From Syntrophobacterales bacterium (GTDB taxonomy: Bacteria > Desulfobacterota > Syntrophobacteria > BM002), in contig JAUVTM010000021.1 in assembly GCA_030601545.1 (NCBI GenBank), positions 1 to 14,470 of the forward strand: a DNA stretch of 14,470 nucleotides, read 5' to 3'. Position 1 is the stretch's first letter, and each line of letters opens with the position of its first letter. Of the stretch, positions 7,593 through 14,396 are shown piece after piece. The translations under genes were made by a program, and so were the position numbers. The notes beneath the pieces were generated by a model. It was not told where the DNA came from and did no database searches. It saw only the letters and a list, made by a program, of their open reading frames with translations.

Positions 7593-7954
7593 GCTCACCC
7601 CTTATTTCTACTTGCCCAAATTTTTTTCTGCGATTCCATGGACTTACCAAACTCGGATAGCTCACCCTCCTGGAGTGGACAATCCGTCCTGTTCTGCAAC
7701 CTTACCCAAGGCCGTTCCACTATCCAGTCTAAGCCCGTCCAGAACTGCACGGCAGACTGGCACCGGTGCAGTATAGCACATCTCGATCTTGTTAAAACTT
7801 GTTCTTATTCCGAAGTCTTGCTACATTGAGCCGAATCTTTCTTATCATAGATGGCGCTATGACGTCTCCATGTTTGTTGGCATCTCTTACTCCTGGCCTG
7901 ACCCACTAGAATACAATGTTACCACGCTAGCTAGAGCGGGGAGGAGCATCCACA
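7593..7954. other. Divergent control region between the receiver-Lon gene and the SLC13 permease
   Basis: There is no supportable gene here. The region holds a self-complementary block: the perfect palindrome GCACCGGTGC (7760-7769), overlapped by an inverted repeat CTGCAC (7745-7750) with GTGCAG (7766-7771). This could be an operator or hairpin. Candidate -10 boxes (TATCAT near 7845, TACAAT near 7913) lack a well-placed -35 partner. No correctly spaced sigma-54 promoter was found on either strand. Confidence 0.5.
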
Positions 7955-9769
7955 ATGACCGCCGACATGGTAATGACCTTAATTGTTCTTGCCTTCGTAA
8001 TCATTCTCTTCGTATTCGAGTGGGTCCGAGTGGACGTGGTGGGCATAATTATGATGGTTCTGCTGCCCACCCTTGGACTGATTTCTCCAAAGCAAGCCTT
8101 CATGGGACTCAGCAGTAATGCGGTAGTCTCCATCATAGCTGTCATTATCATTGGCGCCGGCCTGGACAAGACCGGGGTGATGAACAAAGTGGCCAACCCG
8201 ATTGTCAAATTAGCGGGCCGCAGCGAACGCCGACTCATGGCCCTGATCTCCGCTACTGTTGGCATTATCTCCGGCATGATACAGAACATCGGGGCAGCAG
8301 CCCTTTTCCTGCCGGCAACGCAGCGGATTTCCAAACGACTTGAAATTCCGGTTTCCCGGATTCTCATGCCCATGGGCTTCTGTGCCATCGTCGGCGGCAC
8401 CCTTACCCTGGTAGGGGCCAGTCCCACCATCCTCCTCAATGACCTTATGGTGCTTGAAGGCAAAAGCCTAGCACCTTTCGGTCTCTTTACCCAGACCCCC
8501 ATAGGCATCTGTCTGCTCCTAAGCGTCATCATCTATTTCCTGGTTCTGGGCAAGTTCATCCTGCCCGCCGCTAAGGGTGAGACGGACCGGGGGGTCACAG
8601 CCATGCTTCTGGGCGATTACCCTGCTCTCGATCATCTCTTTGAACTCCACGTTCCGGAAACCTTCGAAGGGCCTAAAACCCTTGCGGAACTGGCCGTTCG
8701 CCAGGACTTCTTGGTAACAGTTGTCGCCACTGGCAATGCTGCGAAGGGTAAGAAAAGATTTGTGCCTAGGAAACATAACCGGATAGCTCCCGGCGACGAC
8801 CTGGTCATCATCGGCAAAGAAGCCAATGTCAGGGCACTCGCCAAACATAAAGGTTGGGAGCTCAAGGATGGGCTGGACTTCTTTGTTAATGAATTCGCCC
8901 GTACAAACGCCGGTCTTGTGGAGGTCGTGGTCTCTCCCCGCTCCGAACTGATAAACAAAACTCTGGGCGAGGTCCGCTTCCAGAAGTACTACCGAGTGAA
9001 CCCCATAGCAATTCACGCCGGAGATAGGTTCTACTTTGCCGGGATCAATCATGTACGATTGAAGATGGGAGATGCCATTTTGCTTCAGGGCCCCTGGGAC
9101 CGGTTTCACCGGATCAGGAGACAACCTCTGCCCCGACCCTTCACCTTCTCCTCCCCCCTGGAAGGTGAGATCTTACGGCCAGCAAAGGCTAAGCTCGCCA
9201 TGCTCTGGCTGGCAGTCGCTCTGAGTCAGATCATCTTCTTCAACGTACAACTCTCGGTGGCCTTGATGTCCGGAGCGCTGGGGATGATAATTACTGGAGT
9301 GCTTTCGATCGATGAGGCCTACCATTCAGTAGACTGGATGACGGTGTTTCTTTTAGCCGGGCTCATCCCCCTGGGAGTTACCTTTGAGCAGACCGGCACC
9401 GCAGCCTACATAGCCAGTGGCATACTCGAACTGATCGGGGCGGTACCCCCCATAGTTCTGCTGGCAGTGTTCGGAATCTTGACCTCGTTTTTTACCCTAG
9501 TAATCTCCAATGTGGGAGCCACGGTTCTGCTGGTGCCCCTCTGCATGAACATGGCGGTCCTGGTAGGCGGGGATCCGAGAATGGCGGCCCTGGTGGTGGG
9601 TCTTTCTGCTTCAAATACCTTTATTCTGCCCACCCACCAGGTCAACGCGCTCGTCATGAGGCCCGGTGGCTACCGGACCGTGAACTACACCAAGGCCGGT
9701 GCGGGCATCACCGTTATCTTCCTTGCGGTCATGCTTACCGTAATCTACTTGTTTTATGGGGTCAAATAA
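7955..9769 (+). CDS. SLC13/DASS-family permease with two RCK_C (TrkA-C) domains
   Basis: This 604-residue inner-membrane protein probably takes up a divalent anion (sulfate, a dicarboxylate or similar) with cations. Membrane spans are clustered at residues 7-205 and 412-603. Each membrane half carries a family-type helix break: QNIGAAALFLP near 110-120 with GASPTILLND at 154-163, then ISNVGATVLLVP near 517-528 with ASNTFILPTHQVNALV at 552-567. Between the halves lie two soluble RCK_C modules at about 225-305 (with LVTVVATG and IAPGDDLVIIG) and 315-395 (LVEVVVSPRSELINKTLGE, then MGDAILLQG). This is the usual layout for the 570-620-residue SLC13/TrkA-C subgroup. The ATG at 7955 has GGGAGGAG about 10 bases upstream. 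It is divergent from the receiver-Lon gene. No terminator with a T-run was seen after the stop. The substrate is not determined. Confidence 0.88.
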   Translation: MTADMVMTLIVLAFVIILFVFEWVRVDVVGIIMMVLLPTLGLISPKQAFMGLSSNAVVSIIAVIIIGAGLDKTGVMNKVANPIVKLAGRSERRLMALISATVGIISGMIQNIGAAALFLPATQRISKRLEIPVSRILMPMGFCAIVGGTLTLVGASPTILLNDLMVLEGKSLAPFGLFTQTPIGICLLLSVIIYFLVLGKFILPAAKGETDRGVTAMLLGDYPALDHLFELHVPETFEGPKTLAELAVRQDFLVTVVATGNAAKGKKRFVPRKHNRIAPGDDLVIIGKEANVRALAKHKGWELKDGLDFFVNEFARTNAGLVEVVVSPRSELINKTLGEVRFQKYYRVNPIAIHAGDRFYFAGINHVRLKMGDAILLQGPWDRFHRIRRQPLPRPFTFSSPLEGEILRPAKAKLAMLWLAVALSQIIFFNVQLSVALMSGALGMIITGVLSIDEAYHSVDWMTVFLLAGLIPLGVTFEQTGTAAYIASGILELIGAVPPIVLLAVFGILTSFFTLVISNVGATVLLVPLCMNMAVLVGGDPRMAALVVGLSASNTFILPTHQVNALVMRPGGYRTVNYTKAGAGITVIFLAVMLTVIYLFYGVK

Positions 9770-9825
9770 GGGGTGAGATCTCGCCGGGGAACGAGAGGAA
9801 GGCAAGTGGGCGTTGATACCTCTCC

Positions 9826-9915
9826 CTATTTCTTTTTGCTTTCTTTCCTATAATAGAAGCAAAGCCCAATGGTGAATAGGATCAAAACCAGACCGAAAAT
9901 GAAACGAGCGTCCAT
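9826..9915 (-). CDS. 29-residue single-span membrane protein
   Basis: This short frame (MDARFIFGLVLILFTIGLC, then FYYRKESKKK) starts at ATG 9915 with a strong AGGAG ribosome-binding site seven bases upstream. It encodes one hydrophobic helix (about residues 5-22) followed by a Lys/Arg-rich tail, giving a predicted N-out/C-in orientation by the positive-inside rule. It lies 100 bp downstream of the UspA-like gene on the same strand, so it may be the last gene of that unit. I do not recognise the family. The combination of a good ribosome-binding site, a clean span and a charged tail argues that it is a real small membrane protein, probably acting as a subunit or regulator of a larger membrane protein. 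Confidence 0.6.
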   Translation of the reverse strand: MDARFIFGLVLILFTIGLCFYYRKESKKK

Positions 9916-10015
9916 GCAACTCCTCTTTTTCCTGTGAAGAATATGAGAATGGTGATTTAAAGGCGCGAGGGGCTGGCGGGGCGACATCTGCGTCCATCTG
10001 TCAGTGGCTGTAAAG

Positions 10016-10588
10016 CTAGCGAGCCATACAGAACACGGGAATCGTTACGCTCCCCTCGTCGGGACAACTCTCCGGCTCGGTGACCACAAACTCCACCCGA
10101 AGGCTCTCCTCGTGAATCTCCTTAATGCACTGGTCAACCTCACCAAATTTGATCATATGGCTGAAAGGGATTCCTTTTTCGTTACAAGCACGGCGGAACC
10201 TAGCCACACTTTCCTCGCTTCTAACCCTAAACTTTTCGCAAACTATGTCACAATAAGGCTCCAGGCTGGATGATTCAGTCCGAACCGGGCTTACATTCAG
10301 GGCGACGATTTCGTGACCCATACGCTCGGCAAGCCCTACTGCGTATTGCATTACCGGCTCAGAAAAGGTGTCCTCGTGACCCACCACCAGGACTTTTGCC
10401 TTTTCAGCTAGTTCCGCTCGTATAAGGTCCTGGGCGTGCTCATGCAGACCGGCCTCGGCGAAGGCGATCGCCTCGGTCTGCCTCTCGATTCTTTTTCTAA
10501 GGGCCTGAGCCTGGCGATTTTTCACCGCCACCTCCTTCTGCTCTCCCTTTGTCTTCCTCAAGATCTGTTTCCTGAGTCTCTTTAGCAT
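10016..10588 (-). CDS. Divergent UspA-like protein with an N-terminal basic/helical extension
   Basis: The 190-residue protein has a very basic, probably helical N-terminus (1-40, rich in Lys/Arg/Gln). A short helical motif follows, EAIAFAEAGLHEHAQDLI (39-56), then a single Usp-like fold from about 64 (KAKVLVVGHEDTFSEPVMQY, then GHEIVALNVSPV) to the end. The Usp C-terminal nucleotide-binding loop G-x2-G-x9-G-S/T is absent; the end reads VEFVVTEPESCPDEGS, then VTIPVFCMAR. It is therefore likely a non-ATP-binding relative. The ATG at 10588 follows AGGAGAG by about 10 bases. A 59-residue gene carrying the same FAEAG motif lies 45 bp upstream on the same strand, and the 29-residue membrane protein lies downstream. 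Its role is probably stress signalling or a scaffold; this is inferred. Confidence 0.78.
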   Translation of the reverse strand: MLKRLRKQILRKTKGEQKEVAVKNRQAQALRKRIERQTEAIAFAEAGLHEHAQDLIRAELAEKAKVLVVGHEDTFSEPVMQYAVGLAERMGHEIVALNVSPVRTESSSLEPYCDIVCEKFRVRSEESVARFRRACNEKGIPFSHMIKFGEVDQCIKEIHEESLRVEFVVTEPESCPDEGSVTIPVFCMAR

Positions 10589-10633
10589 GATCGTAATGCT
10601 CTCCTGATCATCTGGTTCCGAACTCTCAGCTCA

Positions 10634-10813
10634 CTACCGGCGGTGGCTGGAAGGTGTGCGAAGTTGCTTCCTGAGTCTGGGCCGCGGACTCGGGCGCACT
10701 CTCTTGCGAAGAACTTTGCCCTCCCGCAAGAACTCCCTGGCGGTCTCCTGCTCTCCTGCTTCAGCGAAGGTGATTGCCAGCATTATTCTTTCGCTTTTCT
10801 CTCTCAAGCCCAT
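10634..10813 (-). CDS. 59-residue FAEAG-motif protein upstream of the UspA-like gene
   Basis: The ATG at 10813 has GGAGAG about seven bases upstream and an in-frame TAA two codons before it, so the start is fixed; TAG ends the frame at 10634. The product opens with an amphipathic helix pair, LREKSERIMLAITFAEAG then EQETAREFLREGK (residues 3-33), followed by a strongly basic tail rich in Arg, Pro and Lys. The first part matches residues about 34-59 of the neighbouring UspA-like protein (ER, four residues on AI, then FAEAG, then A and R at matching places). The two genes are 45 bp apart on one strand and probably form an operon. I do not know a defined function. The shared motif and the ribosome-binding site are what support it as real. 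Confidence 0.62.
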   Translation of the reverse strand: MGLREKSERIMLAITFAEAGEQETAREFLREGKVLRKRVRPSPRPRLRKQLRTPSSHRR

Positions 10814-10978
10814 GATTTACTCTCCTGTTTTCCCTTAGTTTTTCCCATGGTCTGCAATTCTCGTTTGTAGCGGCCTTATTAGTACAACATCTATGCCAAA
10901 AGGGAGAGTTAGCGTCTATACTGTTGTAATAACTGATTTTATGCAGATAATTTAGTTTTTGGCCCACTCATCTTTAAT

Positions 10979-10993
10979 GTTACATATCGCAAC
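10979..10993 (+). promoter_or_regulatory. Operator-like element GTTAC-N5-GCAAC, copy A
   Basis: GTTACATATCGCAAC matches the reverse complement of copy B (11067-11081) at 13 of 15 positions. Each copy is itself a partial dyad (GTTxC-N5-GxAAC). Two such copies in inverted orientation inside a divergent intergenic region suggest binding of a dimeric repressor or activator; the regulator is unknown. Confidence 0.45.
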
Positions 10994-11000
10994 GCTTTCG

Positions 11001-11036
11001 GATATTAATAAAAAATAATCTTTTAATATCAATCAA
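11001..11036. promoter_or_regulatory. AT-rich inverted repeat overlapping an FNR/CRP-like box
   Basis: GATATTAA (11001-11008) and TTAATATC (11023-11030) are perfect 8-bp arms with a 14-base spacer. The right arm overlaps TTAATATCAATCAA (11023-11036), which differs from the FNR consensus TTGAT-N4-ATCAA by one base. Anaerobic control of the usp unit would fit, but AT-rich sequence yields such matches by chance. Confidence 0.3.
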
Positions 11037-11066
11037 TTAAATCCTATTGCATAAATGAAGAACAAT

Positions 11067-11081
11067 GTTGCAAAATGTAAC
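11067..11081 (-). promoter_or_regulatory. Operator-like element GTTAC-N5-GCAAC, copy B (inverted)
   Basis: GTTGCAAAATGTAAC on the plus strand reads GTTACATTTTGCAAC on the minus strand and pairs with copy A at 10979-10993. The centres are 88 bp apart, between AT-rich tracts. Confidence 0.45.
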
Positions 11082-11136
11082 GATTTCTTCTACTCGTTGA
11101 GCTGGAATCCAAGGTGGCTTTGCTCTTTTGGACCCC

Positions 11137-11161
11137 TATTTTGAGGTCTTATTTTGAGGTC
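11137..11161 (+). repeat. Short direct repeat TATTTTGAGGTC, two copies
   Basis: The 12-mer occurs at 11137-11148 and 11150-11161, giving a 13-bp period. The second copy runs directly into the left arm of the long inverted repeat upstream of tex. It could be a tandem binding site or the result of a small duplication. Confidence 0.55.
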
Positions 11162-11232
11162 GGACCAAGCTAACAGATTGAGATGTCGATGAAAACTCCT
11201 GTTTGAGGGGCAGTTTGATAGTTTGGTCCGAC
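11159..11232 (+). repeat. Long inverted repeat (potential hairpin) upstream of tex
   Basis: GTCGGACCAA (11159-11168) and TTGGTCCGAC (11223-11232) are perfect 10-bp complements. Pairing continues inward through one G-U and three further pairs, to 14 bp (11159-11172 with 11219-11232), with weaker pairing beyond. The apical region of about 46 bases is not T-rich and no T-run follows the right arm, so it is not a simple terminator. It lies 125-198 bases before the tex ATG and could be a structured leader or a remnant of a small mobile element. Confidence 0.5.
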
Positions 11233-11356
11233 AGAAAGCGGTAAATCTTGGCAGTATTTCGCAGAGCGCTGTTCAGAGGAACTTCTTGACCCTTCATGCG
11301 ATTTTTGCCAGAGTTGTTTAAAATATCCGGGCTATCAATCACAAGCAGGAGAGCAC

Positions 11357-13630
11357 ATGAACGAAAAGCATATCGTCAAGATCGCTCAGGAACTCGAGTT
11401 TGGGCCACAACAGGTCCGGGCTACATCAGCTCTGCTCGAGGAAGGGGCCACGATCCCCTTTGTTGCCCGCTACAGAAAGGAGGCCACCGGTTCGCTGGAT
11501 GAGGTAGCTTTAAGAACCATCCGCGACCGACTCCATCAGTTGCAGGAGTTGGACAAGCGGAGAGAGGCGATATTGAAATCTCTGGACGAGCGGGAGCTTC
11601 TTACCGATGAGCTCAGAGATAAAACTCTGTCGGCTGAGACCCTGGCGGTCTTAGAGGATATATATCTGCCCTATCGCCCCAAACGGCGCACGCGGGCAAC
11701 CGTTGCCAGAGAGAAGGGGCTGGAGCCTTTGGCCCAGAAGATTTTTGCCCAAGAAGAGACCACAGATCCGCACCAGGAGGCTGAAGCCTTTCTTGATTCC
11801 GAGAAGGGAGTGGAGGCGGTTGAGGACGCCCTTGCTGGCGCCCGAGACATTGTTGCGGAGTGGGTAAATGAAGATCAAGAGGCCAGAGCGAAAATGCGGG
11901 CATTCTATACTCAAAAGGCACTCTTTCACGCTAAGGTAGTTGCGGGCAAGGAGACTGAAGGAAAAAAGTACAGGGACTATTTTGATTGGCAAGAGGTTGT
12001 GGCGCAGGCTCCGTCCCACAGAATTCTGGCCCTGCGTCGAGGAGAAAAAGAGAGTTTTTTGACTGTTCGTGTACATCCTCCCGAGGATGAAGCTTTGGCT
12101 CTCCTGGAGACTCTGTTTGTTCGGGGAGATTGCGCTGCCGCCCAGCAGGTCAAAGCGGCTGTGCGTGACAGCTACAAACGGCTCCTCTCCCCGTCAATGG
12201 AAACGGAGATCCGTTTAGCCACCAAAGAGCGTGCAGATGCGAAGGCGATCAATGTGTTTGCCGATAACCTTCGACAACTTCTGCTCGCTCCACCCCTCGG
12301 CCAGAAAAACGTTCTGGCCATAGATCCTGGCTACCGCACAGGTTGCAAAGTGGTTTGCCAGGATCGCCAGGGGAAACTCCTGCATACCAAGACTGTCTAT
12401 CCCTTCACATCTGAGAAGAGTAAATGGGAGGCATTGGCTACGCTCGGAGAATTGTGCGAACGTTACCAGGTGGAGGCCATAGCCGTGGGGAACGGTACAG
12501 GTGGACGTGAAATGGAGGCTCTGGTCAAGAGCCTGGATCTTCCTGACAACATTCCGGTAGTAATGGTCAACGAGAGCGGCGCCTCCGTTTATTCCGCTTC
12601 AGCAACGGCCAGGGCAGAGTTTCCAGACCTCGATGTGACGGTTCGTGGTGCGGTTTCCATTGGCAGAAGGCTCATGGATCCACTCGCCGAACTCGTGAAA
12701 ATTGACCCCAAATCAATTGGGGTGGGACAATACCAGCACGACGTGGACCAGCAGGCCTTGAAAAAAAGCCTGGATGACACAGTGATCAGCTGTGTCAATG
12801 GTGTCGGGGTTGAAGTCAATACGGCAAGTGAGCAGTTACTCACTTACGTTTCCGGGCTCGGACCACAGCTGGCGAAAAACATCTTCGACTACCGCAATGA
12901 GCACGGCCCGTTTCTGCGCAGGGAGGACCTAAAAAAAGTACACCGGCTGGGTCCCAAGGCCTTCCAGCAGGCAGCTGGATTCTTGCGCATCAGAAATGGC
13001 AAGAATCCTCTCGATGCCAGCGCTGTTCACCCTGAATCCTACTCAATTGTCAAGGCCATGGCCGGCGATCTAGGCTGCTCAGTGGAGGAACTGGTGCACA
13101 ATGAAGAGTTAAGGCAGAAGATTGACCTGTCAACCTATGTGACGGAAAAGGTAGGAATGCCCACTCTCACTGACATTGTCGCCGAGCTTGCCAAACCTGG
13201 CCGCGATCCGCGTCAGGAGTTCGAGGTCTTTGCCTTTGCCGAGGAAGTGCAGACCATGGATGATTTGCGAGCTGGCATGAAGTTACCGGGGATCGTTACC
13301 AACGTCACGGCCTTTGGAGCTTTCGTGGACATAGGCGTCAAACAGGATGGCTTGGTTCATGTGAGCGAACTGGCGGACCGTTTCGTCAAAAACCCCCGCG
13401 AGGTGGTCAAGGTTCAGCAACAAGTAACGGTCACGATCCTGGATGTCGATCTTGAAAGGAACAGAATCTCTCTTTCCATGAGAGAAAATCCTAGGCGGTC
13501 TCCCGAGAGGAAAGAGAAGAGGGCAAAGCGAGGAAGCAACGGCAAGGAGAAGAGGAAACGAGAGACCAAAAGGCCCAGCCCTTTCAATGCCCCATTTGCC
13601 CGCGCTCTCAAGAAAAAGTCTGAAGAATAG
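11357..13630 (+). CDS. tex: Tex, S1-domain RNA-binding transcription accessory protein
   Basis: The 757-residue protein is a full-length Tex/YhgF homologue, a cytoplasmic nucleic-acid-binding protein linked to transcription and stress or toxin expression in other bacteria. The N-terminal helical region carries the family signature PFVARYRKEATGSLDEV (34-50). A YqgF/RNase H-like domain begins at LAIDPGYRTGCKVV (D323) and continues through GNGTGGRE and SGASVYSAS. Helix-hairpin-helix segments lie around 490-560 (GVEVNTASEQLLTYVSGLG, then FLRREDLKKVHRLGPKAFQQ). An S1 domain lies at about 640-712 (GIVTNVTAFGAFVDIG to RISLSMR). The last 40 residues are a Lys/Arg-rich tail. The ATG at 11357 has AGGAG eight bases upstream. 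It is divergent from the usp unit behind a long, structured intergenic region. It converges on the unknown gene that follows, 51 bp away, with no clear T-run terminator in between. Confidence 0.96.
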   Translation: MNEKHIVKIAQELEFGPQQVRATSALLEEGATIPFVARYRKEATGSLDEVALRTIRDRLHQLQELDKRREAILKSLDERELLTDELRDKTLSAETLAVLEDIYLPYRPKRRTRATVAREKGLEPLAQKIFAQEETTDPHQEAEAFLDSEKGVEAVEDALAGARDIVAEWVNEDQEARAKMRAFYTQKALFHAKVVAGKETEGKKYRDYFDWQEVVAQAPSHRILALRRGEKESFLTVRVHPPEDEALALLETLFVRGDCAAAQQVKAAVRDSYKRLLSPSMETEIRLATKERADAKAINVFADNLRQLLLAPPLGQKNVLAIDPGYRTGCKVVCQDRQGKLLHTKTVYPFTSEKSKWEALATLGELCERYQVEAIAVGNGTGGREMEALVKSLDLPDNIPVVMVNESGASVYSASATARAEFPDLDVTVRGAVSIGRRLMDPLAELVKIDPKSIGVGQYQHDVDQQALKKSLDDTVISCVNGVGVEVNTASEQLLTYVSGLGPQLAKNIFDYRNEHGPFLRREDLKKVHRLGPKAFQQAAGFLRIRNGKNPLDASAVHPESYSIVKAMAGDLGCSVEELVHNEELRQKIDLSTYVTEKVGMPTLTDIVAELAKPGRDPRQEFEVFAFAEEVQTMDDLRAGMKLPGIVTNVTAFGAFVDIGVKQDGLVHVSELADRFVKNPREVVKVQQQVTVTILDVDLERNRISLSMRENPRRSPERKEKRAKRGSNGKEKRKRETKRPSPFNAPFARALKKKSEE

Positions 13631-13681
13631 TGGTCAGATCTTTACGAGGCTGACAAGAGTCAAACGCAGACTTGATCCCGT

Positions 13682-14218
13682 TCACTTGACCACGTAAACA
13701 TTTTGGCCCAATTCTTTAATGTGACCTTTCGATATTAATGCGTCTAGACTAGGTTCTAATATCTCCAGGGTAAAATCGGTTGATACAAATAGGTCTCTAA
13801 ATTCCAGTGCCCCTCCTGGATGAACCCCGGCCCAAGACTGTATCAGAGTCCGGAGTATCTCCCCAGCTTCAGTACCGGAAAACTCACGTCCCAAGTACTC
13901 TCTAAAATTTGATGATGAGAGCACCTGGCCATCGTCACTGGAGAGAAGGTTGAGGGAGTCGGTTTCAACATGCTGGTGCAAGAACCGAACGAGAAGCCAT
14001 TCGAGGGGAATCTTAAGTTTATACAAACCATAGTCTTCGAGGAATTCCTTACTCACAGCAAGAGAGGTTATCCACGCATCAAGAGGGTCTGAGAAATTGA
14101 CACCCCTCACCGTATGGTCGATGAGGAAGCGGTCAGAGGCACGTTTGCTGTTTAATTCTTCAATGCTCAGGCTGTAGACCTTGTCAGGCAGTATCAGTAG
14201 ATTGGGAAAACGCAACAT
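13682..14218 (-). CDS. Uncharacterised 178-residue protein, downstream of a sigma-54 promoter
   Basis: The frame is open back to a GTG at 14407, but I choose the ATG at 14218. It has AGGGTG about eight bases upstream and lies after the sigma-54 promoter at 14315-14329, whereas the longer start would lie before that promoter. The product has no signal peptide or membrane span. It opens with a short hydrophobic strand (MLRFPNLLILPDKVYSLSIEEL), has a mixed helical centre with several acidic patches, and ends in a small domain (LEPSLDALISKGHIKELGQNVYVVK) that could be a winged-helix-like wing. I do not recognise the family. Its predicted control by sigma-54 links it to some enhancer-binding activator, possibly the NtrC-type regulator in this window; that link is speculative. 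Confidence 0.6.
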   Translation of the reverse strand: MLRFPNLLILPDKVYSLSIEELNSKRASDRFLIDHTVRGVNFSDPLDAWITSLAVSKEFLEDYGLYKLKIPLEWLLVRFLHQHVETDSLNLLSSDDGQVLSSSNFREYLGREFSGTEAGEILRTLIQSWAGVHPGGALEFRDLFVSTDFTLEILEPSLDALISKGHIKELGQNVYVVK

Positions 14219-14314
14219 CTTGGTAGCACCCTGGATGAGGACGTAGCTTCTGGTCGAGGTCTCTTCCTCGCAACTCCTCCTAGCCTTATTGAGATTACTG
14301 CTCGTTATATGCAC

Positions 14315-14329
14315 GCAAATATAGTGCCA
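14315..14329 (-). promoter_or_regulatory. Sigma-54 (-24/-12) promoter
   Basis: Read on the minus strand, the site is TGGCACTATATTTGC. Both conserved blocks of the consensus TGGCAC-N5-TTGC match fully at the exact spacing, with GG at -24 (14328-14327) and GC at -12 (14316-14315). Transcription would start near 14303, about 85 bases before the ATG at 14218. It was the only correctly spaced full match I found in the intergenic regions. Confidence 0.72.
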
Positions 14330-14367
14330 AAAACAATCATTTTCCTGCCTCACTCTTCTCATTCGCA

Positions 14368-14381
14368 GGTTCACCTGAACC
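14368..14381. promoter_or_regulatory. 14-bp palindrome upstream of the sigma-54 promoter (possible enhancer site)
   Basis: GGTTCACCTGAACC has perfect 6-bp arms around a 2-base centre. It is centred about 70 bp upstream of the predicted sigma-54 start, a usual distance for the dimeric binding site of an enhancer-binding protein. No second copy was noticed in the window. Confidence 0.4.
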
Positions 14382-14396
14382 AAACTGAGGTCCCCG

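Larger units (their letters stand above)
10814..11356. other. AT-rich divergent control region between the usp unit and tex
   Basis: This 543-bp gap has no gene I can support. It contains two oppositely oriented copies of a 15-bp element (10979-10993 and 11067-11081), an AT-rich inverted repeat (11001-11030) overlapping an FNR-like box (11023-11036), a 13-bp-period direct repeat (11137-11161), and a long inverted repeat in the probable tex leader (11159-11232). No promoter with both boxes well matched was found. The concentration of paired elements suggests a heavily regulated divergent promoter. Confidence 0.6.

Noticed and set aside
7593..7598. GTG at 7598 as start of the receiver-Lon gene
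   Set aside because: It abuts the GGGG of the ribosome-binding site with no spacer. The ATG at 7592 is at proper distance and changes the protein by only two residues.
7759..7773. TGGCAC block upstream of the SLC13 permease as a sigma-54 promoter
   Set aside because: No GC at the required -12 position. The block is part of the GCACCGGTGC palindrome.
9770..9795. GGTGAGATCTCGCC dyad after the SLC13 gene as a terminator
   Set aside because: The palindrome leaves almost no loop and no T-run follows.
10004..10273. 89-codon plus-strand frame overlapping the UspA-like gene
   Set aside because: Antisense shadow of a better supported gene; no ribosome-binding site or recognisable domain.
11249..11263. 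Sigma-54-like TGGCAG...CGC upstream of tex
   Set aside because: Spacing between GG and GC is one base short and the -12 block lacks TTGC.
11136..11342. 68-codon minus-strand frame in the tex leader
   Set aside because: No ribosome-binding site or recognisable features. It overlaps the direct repeat and the long inverted repeat, which explain the region better.
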